DNA of 64,000 nucleotides from Diphasiastrum complanatum (lineage: Eukaryota > Streptophyta > Lycopodiopsida > Lycopodiales > Lycopodiaceae), in contig MU832008.1 in assembly GCA_029204225.1 (NCBI GenBank), positions 1 through 64,000 of the forward strand. The letters are read 5' to 3'. Within the stretch, counting starts at the first letter, position 1, and each line of letters begins with the position of its first letter. The notes beneath the pieces were generated by a model. The model was not told the DNA's origin, ran no database searches, and saw nothing but the letters and a program-made list of their open reading frames with translations. The position numbers and the translations under genes are program-made. Shown here one piece after another: positions 62,716 through 64,000 of the stretch.

Positions 62716-64000
62716 CCAACAAAAAAACTTATTGGACATACAATTTATTTGAGTGCCGGGGGGTTTATTTTTCAGCCTTTGCCGGGAGAGGGATTAACTC
62801 TTGCGCAGATCGAATAAAGATGAGATGTCACTCCTAGCTGAGTTAGAGCATTGAAATGAGTACATTTTGTATTCTTGTAAATCGAGATATTCCTTTCTTT
62901 TTTCTTTTTTCGTTTTTAATTATGATAGCGATAAACTCTTTGGAAGATTTGGTAAAAACTGAGATGACCCTCGGAGCTGAGTTAGAGCGTTAAAATGAGT
63001 TTTATTAGTTTTTATTATTCTTCTAAAACACAATCTTCTTTTCTATTTTCTTTTGTTTTAATTTGAATGCCCTCCTTGAGACAAATCCATGTTTCTCGTG
63101 ATGTATTTGAATGCCCTCCATGCTTCTCGTGATGTATCACTCACCTTGTTTTTTAACATGATATTTTTCTATGGATTATCAACATGGCCAGGTCTCGGGC
63201 CTTTCCCACTTTCAATTTGTATTAAATTTTGCTATGAAATTCGTTGCACTTTTCGATGTTAAATTTCCCACTACTTGCAAAATTGGATGACTGCAAATTG
63301 TTTGCAAGCAATTGAATCCATGTTGGCCCTTGGCCCTTTTTCATAGTGAGACAAATCTTTGTATTTAAGATGGGAGATTGTCAACATAGTAATTGAGACC
63401 CAAAAATAGCATTACTATGGAGAAGGTTTACAATTAGTTATGTGAAAGCTAGGGGTTTGATATGGGGTAGGCATAGCTGCGAGACCAGCGTCGAGGCTCA
63501 AGGCCTTGTACATTCACCTCAAATATCAAAGTGAATGTCCAAAGGACAAGCAACAACCTTTAAGGACAACCTTCAAACTTAGTTTAAAAGGCTAAATTCG
63601 ATTTCATTCTAATAGCCATACGACCCATAAGAAAGCAATAGCCTTTTTTCCTCGAAAGACTAACTTTGAAGCATCACCGAACATTTTCGTTCAAACCTCC
63701 ATAAGGTCCAAAAAGCTTGTTCGAACATGCACAAGGTCCAAAAGGCCAACCTTCAACATAGCAACATCCCACAAGGGCACAAGATATCCTCAAACATGCG
63801 ACATGCATAATGAGATTCAAACTTGGATGGGTAACCCAATTTTCAAGCTCTCATATAGCACACGTTTGGTGATTTTAAGCATTAGAATTTTGTACTTTTT
63901 GTTTGTGACAAATGATCATGAAGACTGATATTATGGACAAAATGTACATTGTACATCAAAAAGGAAATAATGAAAGCAAAGGGTGATGATCTCGTGGGGG
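62716..64000. other. No gene recognised
   Basis: AT-rich DNA. At 62,815-63,060 there is a diverged two-unit repeat sharing GAGCTGAGTTAGAGCGTTAAA / TAGCTGAGTTAGAGCATTGAA-type words about 144 bp apart. The rest has no motif I can support. Confidence 0.5.

Overview
This window looks like heterochromatic nuclear DNA from a land plant with a large, repeat-rich genome. Nearly all recognisable coding sequence is reverse-transcribing LTR elements: Ty1/copia with tRNA-iMet primer sites, and Ty3/gypsy with tRNA-Asp-type primer sites. Long CT, GA and AT microsatellites and minisatellites fill much of the rest. I cannot name the species. A fern, lycophyte or gymnosperm would fit, but that is a guess from the density of nested elements and the kind of methyltransferase fragment near 51.5 kb.

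For reference I number the elements Cop-1 to Cop-9 (copia) and Gyp-1 to Gyp-7 (gypsy). 0-9 kb: a copia/gypsy chimera (Cop-1-like RT against the minus-strand Gyp-1 gag-protease), a minus-strand copia with two LTRs (Cop-7), a broken gypsy gag (Gyp-2), an unidentified broken reading frame, and an LTR of Gyp-3. 9.1-9.4 kb: the detached 5' end of Cop-1 on the minus strand, with primer site and a 144-bp LTR that contains a tRNA-like sequence. 9.4-15.4 kb: Gyp-5 RT and two internally deleted copias (Cop-5, Cop-4). 16.6-19.8 kb: minus-strand Cop-6, interrupted by Gyp-4 (19.8-26.5 kb), which has a nearly continuous pol and a long 3' accessory reading frame. 26.5-28.6 kb: the other LTR, primer site and minisatellite leader of Gyp-3, now inverted. 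28.6-41.1 kb: the rest of Cop-1, split by two younger copias with perfect 5-bp target duplications, Cop-2 (29,510-33,738, CTTTA) and Cop-3 (36,295-40,504, ACTTT). 41.1-43.2 kb: a second copy of the same copia/gypsy chimera. 43.2-51.3 kb: Cop-9 LTR, Gyp-2 pieces, Gyp-6 (LTR, primer site, minisatellite leader, gag) and an integrase fragment (Gyp-7). 51.5-52.1 kb: the only plausible host-type gene, a DNA-methylase-like fragment with a clean 73-bp intron. 53.3-59.9 kb: Cop-8, almost complete in pol, inserted into an ACGTGGC-rich minisatellite (TSD TAGGC). 59.9-64 kb: low-complexity DNA and sequence in which I recognise no gene.

The elements do not form a working pathway. They record an order of events: Gyp-5 was hit by Cop-1, Cop-1 by Gyp-3, Cop-2 and Cop-3, and an inversion or inverted recombination then split Gyp-3 and Cop-1. 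Many in-frame stops sit where the family has Gln (CAG to TAG), as expected from decay of methylated CHG sites in silenced DNA.
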